Positions 49,294 to 62,085 are shown, numbered from the stretch's first letter. The stretch is DNA of 64,000 nucleotides from Sclerotinia nivalis (GCA_029531795.1 JAPEIS010000018.1:310001-374000), one strand, 5' to 3'. The notes: a model not told the origin generated them from the sequence alone. Program-made: numbers and translations.

Positions 49294-49402
49294 GTAGTTT
49301 GTGGGTTGAAAGAGCAGACACCGTATTGTAGATCGTCACAGTCTGGAGAAGTAAAGAACAATTGAATGTCTCACTGTGGATCATATTGGAACCGTAGCTG
49401 GT

Positions 49403-50647
49403 CTAACCCAGCCATGAATTCTTCACTATTTCTGCGTCTCTCAAAAGCCGTAGTATATCAGAGACTAAATAAAGACTACCTGCAACAACGATAGGTCCAC
49501 CTTGAGCAACAGTGGCAGCCCATCTTAGTGCTCCAGAAATATCCGATTCTGAATCATGAAGGCAAGTGGTAGATATACCAGCTGTAGAAGCTGCATGTAG
49601 AATATCTTCAGTATCCATAGCTTGAACCCATGGCATTCCATCTACTGGTCCAAACTGAACTGCTGCTACACAGTCCCCCTCTCTTAAGATCTCTTTCATT
49701 ATTCCATCAAGTTCTTTCCCCTGAGAAGCTGCCAGTACCCATGTTACTTTATTTGATTTCGTTCGAAGCTTTCCATTGACATATGAACCAAGAACTTCTG
49801 CAGATTGAACATTGTGTGCGCCATCCAGTAGGATAGGCTCTTTTCGACCTGTCACAGCTCTAACATCAGTAGTCTGAAGCCTACCGGGCCAATGAATGTT
49901 TTGTATAGCAGGCAAGAGTCGATGTAGAGGAGATTCCAATTTCGTATATGCTAAGTGAAATGCAGTATATGCGCAAGCTAAATTCTCCAATTGATGTGGT
50001 TCCAGATCTTGTCCTTTAATTTCATCCAAAAATGCTGATTCTGTAGAACTGATGACCACATCCGTTCCGATTTCTTTGGCATAATTTGAGATGACTTCTC
50101 GCACAGAAGATATATTGCTCCTATCCAAAACACAAGGAACACCAGGTCTCATAATTCCAGCTTTTTCTCGAGCTATTTCCTCAGTTGTATTTCCTAGAAA
50201 TGATTGGTGATCCAAACCAATCTTCGAGATTATAGTGACAGCTTTGTTCTCCATGGTATTTGTCGCATCCAATCTTCCTCCTAGACCAACTTCAATCATT
50301 CCCATCTCTATCTTCTCTTTATAAAATACTTCGAATGCCGTGGCCGTAAGTAATTCGAATTCGGAGGCTTTGAGATTCTCTACTTGATTTCTCTTCAACA
50401 CTAGAGCTTCTGCCTCGCGGAAGATAGATTCTCGAATTGGTTGTTCATCGATGGTAATGCAATCCCACCTGTCAATTAAATGAGGTGAAGTAAATCTGCC
50501 ACAACGAACACCACTGGCGTGTAGCATCGCAGATAGATAGGCACATATTGAACCTTTTCCATTGGTACCTGCGACATGAATGGCTTTCCAAGGTTGAGGG
50601 GTATGCCTTAAAAGACGACTGATGCGATTTAAACCAAGCTCAATCAT
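49403..50647 (-). CDS. Dihydrofolate synthase (Fol3/FolC family)
   Basis: Adds the first glutamate to dihydropteroate, the last step of de novo dihydrofolate synthesis. Single exon, 414 residues, ATG at 50647. The Mur-ligase fold is shown by the P-loop HVAGTNGKGSICAYL (residues about 24-38), RCGRFTSPHLIDRWDCI, EVGLGGRLDATN and the ISKIGLDHQSFLGNTTEEIAREKAGI block. LLDGAHNVQSAEVL is the C-domain signature. The length and lack of a mitochondrial leader favour Fol3 over the longer folylpolyglutamate synthase Met7. It is divergent from the orphan gene at 51.2 kb. Confidence 0.93.
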   Translation of the reverse strand: MIELGLNRISRLLRHTPQPWKAIHVAGTNGKGSICAYLSAMLHASGVRCGRFTSPHLIDRWDCITIDEQPIRESIFREAEALVLKRNQVENLKASEFELLTATAFEVFYKEKIEMGMIEVGLGGRLDATNTMENKAVTIISKIGLDHQSFLGNTTEEIAREKAGIMRPGVPCVLDRSNISSVREVISNYAKEIGTDVVISSTESAFLDEIKGQDLEPHQLENLACAYTAFHLAYTKLESPLHRLLPAIQNIHWPGRLQTTDVRAVTGRKEPILLDGAHNVQSAEVLGSYVNGKLRTKSNKVTWVLAASQGKELDGIMKEILREGDCVAAVQFGPVDGMPWVQAMDTEDILHAASTAGISTTCLHDSESDISGALRWAATVAQGGPIVVAGSLYLVSDILRLLRDAEIVKNSWLG

Positions 50648-51155
50648 TATGAGGATGGAGTACTAAATGATGGTTGAAAAGCATATATATAAGTCATTCA
50701 AGTAAAAATAGACATTGTTAATTCATTGTCATCGACTTATTGTTCTTGAATAGTAGGTACTTCTTGTCATATCGTATCATATAAATATTTGGTGTGAAAT
50801 GAGTCAAGCTCAGTTTGATCAATAATAATAAGATCTCTAAAGCGAGTATTAAAAAGAAAATTGGTCCTCCGTTATCGATAACCCATTAATAAAATATATG
50901 CAGGGTCACGACTTCACGATTCACTAGATCCATTTTCTTACTAGGTGTCTAGCGCGCTTTTTGGAGGCGTTTTACCATCTCCTCTCTACCAAAACAAGCA
51001 ACATTTACATCGCACATCAAGTTCAATCACCAATTATCAATTTTGAAAATCCGTCAAAATTGTCACAATAAAGAATAAAATCACGGTCGCTAAGACTTAT
51101 TATGCTTATCTATTAACTTCTTTTTCACTTTCATCCACTTTTCATCACTCAAAAC
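50648..51155. promoter_or_regulatory. Shared divergent promoter region
   Basis: 508-bp AT-rich space between the dihydrofolate synthase start and the start of the orphan Arg/Glu-rich gene. Pyrimidine-rich near the right end (about 51100-51150). Confidence 0.5.
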
Positions 51156-52958
51156 ATGGGTTTGCCGTAAGTTAATCAGTCTCCTCCTTTACATTTCGCC
51201 TGTCGCATTTCGCAAAACTGTTCTAATTTTCGAACCACAGGATATTCTTCGAACCTTCGGTGCCTGATTCACCTTCAAAAGAAACAGAAAAGTCTACATC
51301 TCGCGCACGATCTACTATTCGACGTCATCCTCTGCGTGGTAATCAACCTCGACCTGTATATCATGCAAGGCGGAGGCGCGCGTATCTAGACAATTATGAA
51401 CGAGATACTAATTCACTTGAAATGTTTCAACATCTATATCAACAGCAATCCATCAGGCCTTCTGCTAGAGTTTCCATCACAACATCAACTAGAGATGCAA
51501 TGAGAGAGGCAATGAGAGAGCATTCATTGTCAGCAGTACCTCCGAGTTTAAGCTTTGAGCGTCAATCAAGTAGAGGTGTGGAGGCAGATGGACCATTAAT
51601 GCCTGCTGTTCCGGAATCGAGGGATTACCCCAATCCTCCGATTGGAGATCTACAAGGTCCTCCAAGAATTTTGCGAACAAGTGTGATTTCAATTTCACCA
51701 TATCCCGAAACAGATATACATTCCGTGTCTCGACCGTCTGGAGTTCTGTCCCCTTCTGAAGTTGATGATCGAAATATGGACCCCAATGTAAGCTCACGCC
51801 TTCAAGTATCCTCACATTAAGTCACCAGGCGTTGTTGTATGTGGACTGCGTGTGGTCGTCAATGATCATTTTTAACCGCTTTAATAGACTGCTTTAGCGG
51901 AACGTGTTGACGGAATGGACCCACAAGATTCCTTGTCACAAAGAGATCACGTTGAACGGCATTCAAGACACCAAGTAAGGGAGCGAGAACAAGAGCAAAG
52001 ACGTCAGGTCAGGGAGCGAGAGGAAGCAGAGCGCGAACGGGAAGAAAGACAGCGCGAAATTAACATGAGGCGACAGGAGCAAAGCATTCTTGACGAAGAG
52101 ATGAGAGAGGAACGGCGAGTGGAACGCCGACTTGAAGAACGCCGTCTTGATGAAAATAGAGATCGACAGCGAATACACAACCGCGAAGTACGTCGTCTTA
52201 ATGAGTTCAGAGAACAACTGCGGGTTGATAGAGAGCGATTACAGGGTGATATAGAGCGATTGCATAATGATAGAGAGCGACTGCAGAGCGATGGAGAACA
52301 AACCGAGGGGAGCCCATCCTCTGGCTCTGGAGAGCGACAGCAAGCTGACACGTCGCTCGCTGGGAGAGAGCAAGTCGAGCGTCCCGATGCCCCTAGCACC
52401 AGAGAGCGACAGCGACTCGAAATGCTCGAGCAATTCGATGTCGAGGCTTACAGACGAGAAGTTATGCAATCCGATATGCAATCGGGACTCGAGGAAGCCG
52501 ATAGCTTCATAATTAATATTAATTACGACGGCCTCGGTGACCGAGAACGTAGCCATGACGAGTTCCAAGAGCCAGAGCCGGCTTATAGAGACTTTGGTGG
52601 CCATGAAGTCGTGGATAATGTTGAGCAACTGGAGCAACTCGATGTTGTTGAAGGCCACGGATCATGGGATGGTCTTTTGATCACGCCCGATCCACAATCA
52701 CCAAACCCATCATCTTCATTCGCTTCAACAGCTGCCTCTAGCTCACAAAGACCTTCTATGAGTACATCTATTAGTAGCCTACACGAAACGGAACCTCTTA
52801 CGAATGGCGATTGTGATACTGTATTGGATTTAGAAACCGAAGATCAACAGGCTCAGCAAACCCTTGAATGGCTCAGACGACCTAGGACAAATCGAGCCCA
52901 TGGTCGAAGGGTAATGAATGCATCAAGTCGACCTTTGATGAATTCCAGCGAATCTTAG
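51156..52958 (+). CDS. Orphan Arg/Glu-rich coiled-coil protein
   Basis: Predicted 542 residues from exons 51156-51166 (only 11 nt, MGLP), 51241-51787 and 51888-52958. Splicing restores MGLPIFFEPSVPDSP. The first third is Ser/Arg/Pro-rich with many SP and RxxS sites and is probably disordered. Residues about 195-330 are almost only Arg, Glu, Gln, Asp and Leu, in heptad-like blocks (EREEAEREREERQRE, RRLEERRLDENRDRQR), pointing to a single long charged helix or coiled coil. A Ser-rich acidic region and a basic end (RTNRAHGRRVMNASSRP) follow. No enzyme or membrane motif. Nuclear or cytoskeletal roles are only guesses. Confidence 0.7.
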
Positions 52959-54333
52959 TCTTGACAGGATTTTGTCCTAATTCGTCTAGCATCATGCAAT
53001 GGTGTTCCAGATCAGTGAAATGGTTTAGACCTTTAGTTCTTCCGGGCTTAGCAACTTTCGCTCTCTGTCTATCGATTGGGGTTCCATTTTGGCTATTCTA
53101 AGGACGAGGTTAATTCTCGAAAAGGAGATTAAGCATGAGGATGCAGATTGATTTACCACAACTATGATACTATATTGTAGTATTATACTACTGGCGTTGG
53201 GCAAGCTGATATGGGAAAATTTTCGCTTTCCATTGTTCGGGGTTACGATCAAACGAACAGAAATATGGGTGCTCATCATTTACGGTTTTGATGATTGACA
53301 TACGGGGAGTTCCAATTCAATCGAGGAAAATTGAATCATGAACCATATAAAGGGTTTAATGAACAGTGGAAAGGCGAAATTTGGGGGTTAAATCTGCTAA
53401 ACTAGCTACTTGACTACAAAGGGTTCTAGTTTCTAGTTTTCAATATAGATGATACCTACCTACCTGGCAGGTAATGTGAAGAATTCAACGAGTGGATAAA
53501 GGTATGAGAAGATTCGTGAGAAGATGCTGGTAATTTAGTTAAGGTGATTGATCATTCAACCTTCCATTTTGTATTATATGTTACTGTATATAAACGTAAT
53601 GGAATTGAAAAATATTAATGCTGTTTCAATTGATTCTCTAATTTGAAGTCAAGAAACAATATATTGAACACTACCCTATTAATGTTTATCAATATTATCA
53701 TATCAAAATCATATATCAAATGTATCAAATGTATCAAATAATGATTTTCGACCATCAGCCTTATTAAGTACAACACACTTTATTTTAGATGCAGCTCACC
53801 AGAGAGGTTGCGATTTCCAGGATCCACCCATGTAGGCGCTTGTTTGCCAATTTTGTCAACTACCCAATGTTAATTTCTCTTTTCCCATGCTCCATAACTC
53901 ATAACTCTAACCCATAACATAACCCATAACACAACCCATACTCAATACTTTCTACTACCACAACACACTTTTTTTTGTAATGAATTTACAAACATTCATA
54001 CCAAGTGCTTCAACGAAGAATGTTTATTATTCTCAAGACACAAACATCAAATCCAAAACCAACATAATATCATACAAACAGTGAATTTGTTCATATCCAC
54101 TCTCGCGTGCTATTTTCGACGTGAGGTGAGGGCCAGGCCAGGATCCACCGATATCGACAACCTTGAATATAATCCTATAACCCCGCCAAATAATCATCGT
54201 GAAACAGGAACTTAGTCCACAAAACACGAAAAGTTCATGCTTCAATGAGATCCTCCATCTGCCAGAGAAATATACCTCCAACAGCTTCTCTCTCCACCCT
54301 TTGAACCCCCGCCTGGGTCATCCCACACCGACC
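52959..54333. other. Intergenic region and sepH upstream region
   Basis: 1.4 kb with no supported gene. A short direct repeat based on AACCCATAAC runs at about 53905-53940. ATCAAATGTATCAAA repeats lie near 53715-53740. The right half should be the sepH promoter and leader. Confidence 0.45.
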
Positions 54334-57300
54334 ATGGTCTCTTATCCGCCCTCGTCAGCCGACCGGCAAAGCAGTTCAAGATCGGCGGGTGCGAATGGAA
54401 GTGCGAAGTCAGAAAGGACTCCAGGGACACCGCGAAGAGAAAGAAAGGAAAAGGCTGTGCAGGATCCGGGCCTTAAAGACTACGTACATACCCGAGGTTT
54501 TCAAAAGAGGAAATACACCTACTTATAAATATTCAGCGTCTAGGAGAATGTCTCGGGAAGGGAGCTTTTGGTTCGGTCTACAAGGCGTTCAATTGGGGTA
54601 CAGGCGAAGCTGTGGCTGTGAAGCAAATCAAGCTGGGAGACCTTCCGAAGAGCGAATTGCGGATGATCGAGGTAGATATTTATGTTGAGATGACTCGACC
54701 ATGGACTAATATTATGCGCAGGCCGAAATAGATCTTCTCAAAAATCTGAATGTAGGTTTCCATTGGAATGAGTGGGGGGCCAAACCATTTGAGCTGACAT
54801 TCTTAGCATGATAATATTGTCAAATATCTTGGTTTCGTTAAGTCTTCTGACTGCTTGAACATAATTCTGGAGTAAGACATCTTGTGTTTTTGTTTCTTCA
54901 CCACATTGTACTGACTATTAGTTAAGGTATTGTGAAAACGGTTCATTACACTCGATATGCAAAAGTTATGGCAAATTCCCCGAAAACCTGGTTGGCGTTT
55001 ACATGGGACAAATTCTTCTAGGACTTCAATATCTTCATGATCAGGGTGTTATTCATAGGGACATAAAGGGCGCGAATATCCTTACAACTAAAGATGGGAA
55101 GGTCAAGCTTGCGGACTTTGGTGTGTCTACCAGCACTCTTGCTGGAGCAGATAAGGAAGCACAGGTCGTTGGAACCCCATACTGGATGGCTCCTGAAATC
55201 ATACAACTTTCTGGTGCAACTCCTGCATCTGATATTTGGAGTTTGGGTTGCACAGTAATAGAGCTGCTTGAGGGTAAGCCACCGTATCACAAATTGGCTC
55301 CTATGCCTGCCTTGTTTGCTATTGTCAATGATGACCACCCTCCTTTGCCTGAAGGAGTATCACCAGTAGGTCGACATTGGCAACTCTTTCTGAAGGTAGC
55401 CTGAGCTAAACACTTTTTAGGCGGCAAGAGATTTCCTCATTCAATGTTTCCAAAAAGACCCAAACCTAAGAGTTTCTGCTCGGAAATTGTTGAAACATGC
55501 TTGGATTGTGGGCTCACGGAGGACTGATGCTCCTGTTGCAAAGCCCCCGACAAACTTCAATGAAGCCGTCGAGGAGGTAAAGCAGTGGAATGAAGCTCTG
55601 AAATCACCCGCGGCTGCCGGATCGTTTCGTACTTCTACAAGGTCGCAGCAGCTTGGCAGCCCCTTACCAGCCCGTCGAGACCCTCCTCTAAGAAATATTC
55701 ACAATGATTCGCAAAGCAATAATATCATCACACCTCCTAAGGGCCGTCTCTCTATGTCAAAACCGAAAAGTTTGGCAAGTTCGTTTAGGTCTCCAGAAAC
55801 TGCAGGTAAGCGAGTCCCACTAGGAAATTTCAAAAATTCCTTGTGGAAGCTGACTGTTGAAGCGGATGACAATTGGGATGATGACTTCGCTTCTTCTATT
55901 ACTCCAAGCGCGCTTCAACTCCCGCATTTGAAACCTCATGACAATTTTGGGGGTCTACTTTCCGCCGATCGCCTCAAGTCTTTCGCATCGTTTGAGTTTG
56001 CAAATGATGAAGCTGATAATTGGGACAATAACTTTGAGGGTGATCTCGTAACGATCAAGGGCCCAAATACCCATGTCGAGACGGATGGCCATGAATTGGA
56101 GACCATTCGACCCTATAGAATCAAAGCTCCCTCTGATATCGACTTTGAAGAAGATATCTCTCCTAGAAGTTATTCGAGAAAGCCGTCTATACCTCCTCCC
56201 CGACCGAAGTCTCCAATTAAAGCTCGGGCTGAAGGGAAATTTGCCTTACCTTTAAGACCAGCGATAATGTATCGCGAGACTACCGTGGAGGATTATTCAG
56301 ACTTGTTCGTTGACAATGATAGTGTTTTTGATAAAAGATTGGATATAATTAAAGTCAGTATTCTTCATAAACCTTCATAAGCATTACTGACTCTGAATGG
56401 CTCTAGGATGATGCTCTTTCTCCGAAACTATTCCACCCATCTGACCTGACAAGCATTCCGCGCTCTGCACAATCTCCTACTACAAATGGAGGTAGCAGTT
56501 TGCGGAGAAAAACCACACCGAATTCTCATGAAAACCCTATGCATCGGACAAACTCATCGGTTGAGATACAAAAATATGCGGAAAATGAGGATGATGAAGA
56601 TTTTTCAGATATCTTTGATTCAAGAGGGGCTGTAGTTCCGAGGGTTGAGAGTAATAAGGGCTCAGAAGAAGCATTAATGATCAACTCAAAGCTCTCGAAT
56701 AATTCCTGGCTTGGTGATGAGGATGATGAAGATGACCCTTTTGCCTCGTTGGAGCAAGGTTTCGATGAGATGGATTTGCAAGCCAACATTGCCAGAGACA
56801 AACATGCTCGGCTGTGCGCATCGGTCGAAGGATTAGTGAGCTCACTGAAAGCAACACAAGCTGAGGATGTTTTATCGGAATTATCGGAACAATTGGTATG
56901 TCTTAACTTCATGATGGTAATCCTGTACTAATCAGAGATTTAGCTTGATGTTTTATATGAGTCCGAAGATGCAAAGGGCTTGATCATCAGTGCTCATGGG
57001 ATGCTTCCAATTTTGGAGATACTGGAACCCTGCACCTTGAAAAGTCGTCAAAGTATGATATTGAGATTATTGAAGGTCGTCAACGCCATCATTTCGAACG
57101 ATGTCGAGATTCAAGAAAACTTATGCTTCGTTGGAGGAATTCCCATCATTACAAAGTTTGCTGCTAGGCAATACTCAAATGAGATACGTCTTGAGGCAGC
57201 TGCTTTTGTAAGACAAATGTACCAGACCTCTACATTGACACTTCAAATGTTTGTTAGTGCTGGTGGATTGAATGTTCTTGTCGAATTTCTCGATGAGGAT

Positions 57301-59262
57301 TATGATGATGCTAGAGATTTGGTTCTCATTGGTGTCAATGGTATTTGGAATGTGTTTGAGCTTCAGGTATGCCAGCATATATTACACTCAAATTAATATA
57401 CTAACGCCGCCAGGGACCAACTCCAAAGAACGACTTCTGTCGTATCTTCTCAAGAAGCAAGATTTTATCTCCATTAGCACTCGTTTTGGATCGTGTGCTA
57501 GATGAAGAAGATGAACTTTCTGAATTGATTGAGGGTCGCATTGTCAATATATTCTATCTTTTTTCGCAAGCAGAAAACTATGTCAAAGAGGTCGTGGCTG
57601 ACCATGTAGTACTCAAGCGTAAGTACTCTTGATGGTTTGCGGCATGATCGTTCTAACACTTTTCCAGGAGTTCTCAAAGATTTGAGACGCATGACACCGG
57701 TACATCAGATAACTATGCTCAAGTTCATCAAAAATTTATCCATGCTGTCAACAACCCTCGAATCATTACATGCCGCAAACGCCATTGAACTTTTGATCGA
57801 TTTACTAAGCTCAAGTATGAAGCGTACGCCTGATCATTTCCGCGAAATCTCTAACCAAGTTTTGAATACTATGTACAACTTATGTCGACTCAGTAAAGAG
57901 CGGCAGGAAGACGCAGCTTTTAATGGCATAATACCATTACTTCAACGAATTATGAAGACGAAACGACCCCCGAAAGAGTTCGCCCTTCCTATATTATGCG
58001 ATATGGCTCATTCTGGGAAGGTCGGACGTAAATATCTTTGGCAGAACAAGGGATTACAGTTTTATGTTTCATTACTGGAAGACCAATATTGGCAGGTGAC
58101 GGCTTTGGACGCTATATTCATTTGGTAAGTTTAGCATCCTGTGGGTAATAATGATGCGTACTAATTCTGATATAAAAGGCTCCAAGAAGAGACCGCCAGG
58201 GTTGAAAAGGCTTTACTGGAGGGTAGTTTTACCGCCATGATAGTACAATGTTTCGCTGCACCCAAGGCGAATGCTTTTGATTACAACTTACTGGAGCCTT
58301 TACAAAAGCTCCTACGATTAAGTTCGCCTATTGCCGGTTCTCTTGCACGGACTGATCTCTTCACTGGTATCTTGCAAAAGCTCACTCACAAGAAGGCTGT
58401 TGTACGATTGAATTTGCTACGTATCGTTCGCAGTATATGCGATGCTAGTGGGGATGAAGCAGAAAGCATTAGGCATCACGCCTTATTCGAAGTAATTCAA
58501 CATCTTGCTGAAAACGACAGCGCTGTGTTGGTAAGAAATATGGCAAGCGAGTTGGTCAAGTTCAATTTGGAGAAAGCATCCGAGAACGGAAGTGGTTCAA
58601 GGTCTCGGTTGACTTCTAGGCGTGGAAGTTCCTACACATCACCTTCGCTTCAACATAGTGTATCCACTCCTTTGACGCCGACTCAAGCTAGTCGGATGTC
58701 ACAAACGTCAGCATTCATTGATGGAAGTGTTACACCCCATAGACGCTCGGGTATCACGTCAGCGGCGTCTAGTAGCAACGAATCCATCCATTATCGACCT
58801 AGAACTACAGACGGCACAACTTCCATGATGCGAAAATCGAGTGGCGACTTAACGAATGGTGCATCCAGTAAAAGTCGATTACCTCGAACATCACTACTTC
58901 GTGCGTCACGATCATCAATAGCGGCACCGCAACTCAGGGATGATCCATCGCATTCTAGGAGGGAGAATAGGGAAAATGGAGTTAAAATAAGAGATAGGGA
59001 GCGTGAAAGGGAGCCAATACGAGAGCCAATACGAGAGCCAATATGGGAGCCAATGCGGGAGCTGATGAGAGAGTCGATGAGAGAGCCGATGAGAGAGTCG
59101 ATAAGAGAGCCGATGAGAGAGTCGATAAGAGAGCCGATGAGAGAGTCGATAAGAGAGCCGATAAGACCTACGACTTCAAACGCAGCTGCCGGGCCAGAAC
59201 ATAAGCTGATTTCGAGGAGGAGAACAACAAGGCCACCTAGTGGTGATGTCAAATGGTCATGA
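54334..59262 (+). CDS. sepH: Septation protein kinase SepH/Cdc7 (septation initiation network)
   Basis: Ser/Thr kinase acting downstream of the spindle-pole GTPase to trigger septum formation. Eleven exons: 54334-54483, 54537-54671, 54722-54751 (30 nt), 54807-54871, 54927-55365, 55421-56353, 56407-56895, 56944-57366, 57414-57618, 57668-58124 and 58179-59262, giving 1469 residues. The kinase domain starts at residue 51 ([19 protein letters not shown]); Lys79 in AVAVK, Asp172 in [15 protein letters not shown] and MAPEI are intact. A disordered middle and an ARM/HEAT-like C-terminal half ([22 protein letters not shown]) match the long SepH/Cdc7 layout. The end is Ser/Arg-rich and contains a 13-unit tetrapeptide repeat. 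No other family shares this kinase-plus-ARM design. Confidence 0.93.
59008..59163 (+). repeat. In-frame 12-bp minisatellite in sepH
   Basis: Thirteen units of 12 bp encode tetrapeptides of the form Arg-Glu-Pro/Ser-Ile/Met (with one WEPM and one RELM). The last seven or so alternate as a 24-bp higher-order unit (REPM-RESI). It keeps the reading frame, so copy-number change would alter protein length without a frameshift. Confidence 0.93.
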
Positions 59263-60704
59263 TATGATTATGACTAGAACGCATGAAAATATGTGATGAG
59301 GGATTCATGGATTGGGAAAGAAGGGAAAGGCAAGGCAGGCCATATGAATGGATTCATGGATGGAATGGGTAGGGAAAGGGATTAATTGCATTTTCTTCGG
59401 AGTAAATAAAGGATCGAGGGGACCTCTATCGGTCAGTAGGTCTGTATGTCTACCTTTTCAGTAGGAACTAAACATGAGTGTTTGCATATTTGCGAGGAGT
59501 TTACGGGGCAGGAGGGGGCAGACATTGATATGATTTATATTGATACCACATTGTGGATGGGAAAGTAGTCGTTTTTATACCTTTTAAATAGGCTAGAGTT
59601 GAGATGAAGATGAGTTAGATGAATAGGGAGGATTGTGAGAGGAATTGGGAATATATGAATACAAGGGATCGTTTTCTTGTACTGATTAAGTGATTTCTAT
59701 AATTCCAATTCAATGGCATAATGTGGAAAGGCTTTTTAATTTCTAAGTAGTTAAATTTGGAATGTACAGCTCAGCAGAAGTCTGGTTTGTGGAAAATGGT
59801 AGCATGCGGAGGCTTGGCCCGCTAAGAAAGCTATTGTTCAGAATCCTTCGAGGCAAAGAAGTATACGATTCGAAGAATGGATATTCGCAGTTTTATCAAA
59901 ACTCGACAGAGTATGAGGCAATAACGTTTACTGCGAAGCTTCAAGGCGAGTTTGGCGGTTCCTTTCTGGTAACATGATTTAGGGGGTAACATCTATTCAC
60001 GACGAGGATTTGGTGGATGTCGATTAATATAACCGAACTTGGACAACAAGAATATAATGACTTCCGAAGGATATACCTTTTACTCAATATCTATAGGTAT
60101 AAAAGAAAAAGTTGTTGCGGAGTAGGTATATATTGATTTGTAAGTAAGGATGATTATCGTAGGCTAGATTAGCCCCTGCCTTAGATTATTACAGCTTATG
60201 AGTAACCAACTGAAGAGTGGATATGGATAGGATTACAATTTATCAAATATCATGCACGTATATATGTAAGGTAGAATCTATAGGAAGGTAGAATCTATAG
60301 GAAGGTAGAATCTATAGGAAGGTAGAATCTATAGTGGGAGGAGTGGGAGGGTAAAATCTGTGGTGGGACGGTAGAATCTAAGTGGTATGAAAGTAATTTG
60401 CCGAAAGTTCAATTAATGTTTGTGATACCTTTTGGTACCTTGGAATGAAAATTGGAAAATTTATGTGAAGATACTAATTTGATATGAAAGAAGAATCATG
60501 AAAGATAATATCCACATATTTAAGTTATACCATCTGATTTTGCAGTTAGGAGGTGAGGAACATGTCCCTTAATTAGAAACTTGGACGCTTGCATCGTCAT
60601 TTATTCATACTGTATTCCTTTTGTTGTACACTGATCATGTATAATCTGCCTTCTCTGCCATATCAACATTGCAGGCTAGCCAATTATATACGAAAACCCT
60701 AAAT
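59263..60704. other. AT-rich intergenic region with small orphan ORF and minisatellite
   Basis: No firmly supported gene. An ATG frame 59762-59977 (71 residues: MYSSAEVWFVENGSMRRLG...) is more GC-rich than its surroundings and may be a relic, but nothing matches it. A 17-bp tandem repeat lies at 60268-60335. Confidence 0.45.
60268..60335. repeat. 17-bp minisatellite, four copies
   Basis: Four tandem copies of AAGGTAGAATCTATAGG; degenerate copies (GGTAAAATCTG, GGTAGAATCTAAG) continue to about 60385. Confidence 0.92.
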
Positions 60705-61385
60705 CTACTTTGGGCGCTTTAGATTCTCAAGCAAGTTATTTACCGCCTTGCGAGAAACAAAAAGGTTTGCCGCCGTTCCGCAATGATCCAAGCAGCGTGG
60801 CTTTGCCCACGATTCACAATCCTCACACCAAAAACATAAGCACTCGGATTTTCCCCCCAACTCACCACAACCATGGCACCTTTCTGGTCCATTCAAATGT
60901 CTATGATTTCGATGAACCGTTAGTGAATAGAATGCATCGGCATTATCATACGAATGGAGATACTAATTTTTCACAATTGAAGCACAAGTCGGCTGAACCG
61001 TACATATTCCTGACACTAATTACATTGATGGCGCGTGTCCAAAAGGTATTTACGCTTCTTCCAATACGACACCTCTCTTTCGCTGTCTAGCATTTTTCTT
61101 TTTGTAGGGAAGCGCTTTTCCTCGACAAGTTTGGTAGCTTTGCCCTTCTGAGCTGTAGTTGCTTTCTTTGAAATCTTTGCAACCTTTTTGGGAACCTCTT
61201 CCTTCTTTTGCGCAACCTCTTTTTCAATCGTATCGGCATTTACGGGCGGGGTCTCAGCATCAGGATCCAGATACAAAGGCCTCAAAAGATCAGCCGCCCC
61301 GGAAATTTCTCGAGTATTCGAAGAAGGGAGGCATAATTTTGCATACGAGAGCCTTTGGATATAGCTCTTGCGAGGGGTGAATAGT
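60705..61385 (-). pseudogene. Cys-rich and Lys-rich gene remnant (or unresolved gene)
   Basis: Two coding-looking blocks on the minus strand. The upstream one (about 61385-61016) reads TPRKSYIQRLSYAKLCLPSS, then LLRPLYLDPDAETPP, then a Lys/Ala/Glu-rich run and SYWKKRKYL, ending at TAG. It has a stop just upstream and no ATG. The downstream block (about 60900-60705) reads a Cys cluster, CHGCGELGGKSECLCFWCEDCESW, then PRCLDHCG and ends KRPK. The Cys spacing (CX2C...CXCX2CX2C) suggests zinc binding. I could not find a splice that joins the blocks in frame: the natural donor at 61024 and acceptor at about 60901 give a stop. It is either a decayed gene fragment or a gene whose exons I cannot resolve. 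Confidence 0.35.
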
Positions 61386-62085
61386 ATAATCCGTCACTCA
61401 GTCTTAAATAGTCTCATATACTCAGAATAATATCATCTAAATATTTAAATTTATTAAACTATAGATCTTTTGGTTGAAATTCTGGATTTGAAGACTATCC
61501 TGGCAGGATTTTCGGGTTGGAATGTTGAAAGCACTTCAGTAATTTTAGACGCTTAGATCTATACTATTAACTGATATAAGGACTACAGCTCGAATTTTTC
61601 TATTAAATATGTATATATAGAAGTTTTCATCTGGTACTTTATGATGAGGGTTTTTAGTTGTTCATATACTTATTGTACATTTGACTGTATTTATCTGATG
61701 TATGTAAACCACGTTCTCAAGTCATTCCCTTCCTCTTAGTCAAGTATTTTCGGAAACATGAAATTTATAACAGATTTTATTTAGAGAATCCTAATTACGT
61801 GAGATAATATCTCCGATTGTCTTACATGTTTAAAATGCTCAGTAAATCTCGTCTGATATATTTGTATAGATCAAGCACATGCCATAAGTAGAGTTGAATG
61901 GATATAAAGATGTATTCTGAGATGCGTCTGTCAGAAAATTCTCTTGCCTCATTTTGATTGAGATTATCTATAAAGAAGGAATCATTAGGTCTTTCGTAGT
62001 ATTTTATTGAATTAGAAATCCAATGGGTATTTAGCCATTCTTGTTTGCCTAATTTACATCTAGTAGCTCCTTTCCTTTTCCTTTT
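61386..62085. other. AT-rich region
   Basis: About 700 bp, very AT-rich. No ORF, repeat array or RNA gene was seen. Confidence 0.45.

Noticed and set aside
58791..59252. 153-codon antisense frame over the sepH tail
   Set aside because: It arises from the minisatellite read on the opposite strand and gives only Ile/Gly/Ser repeats.
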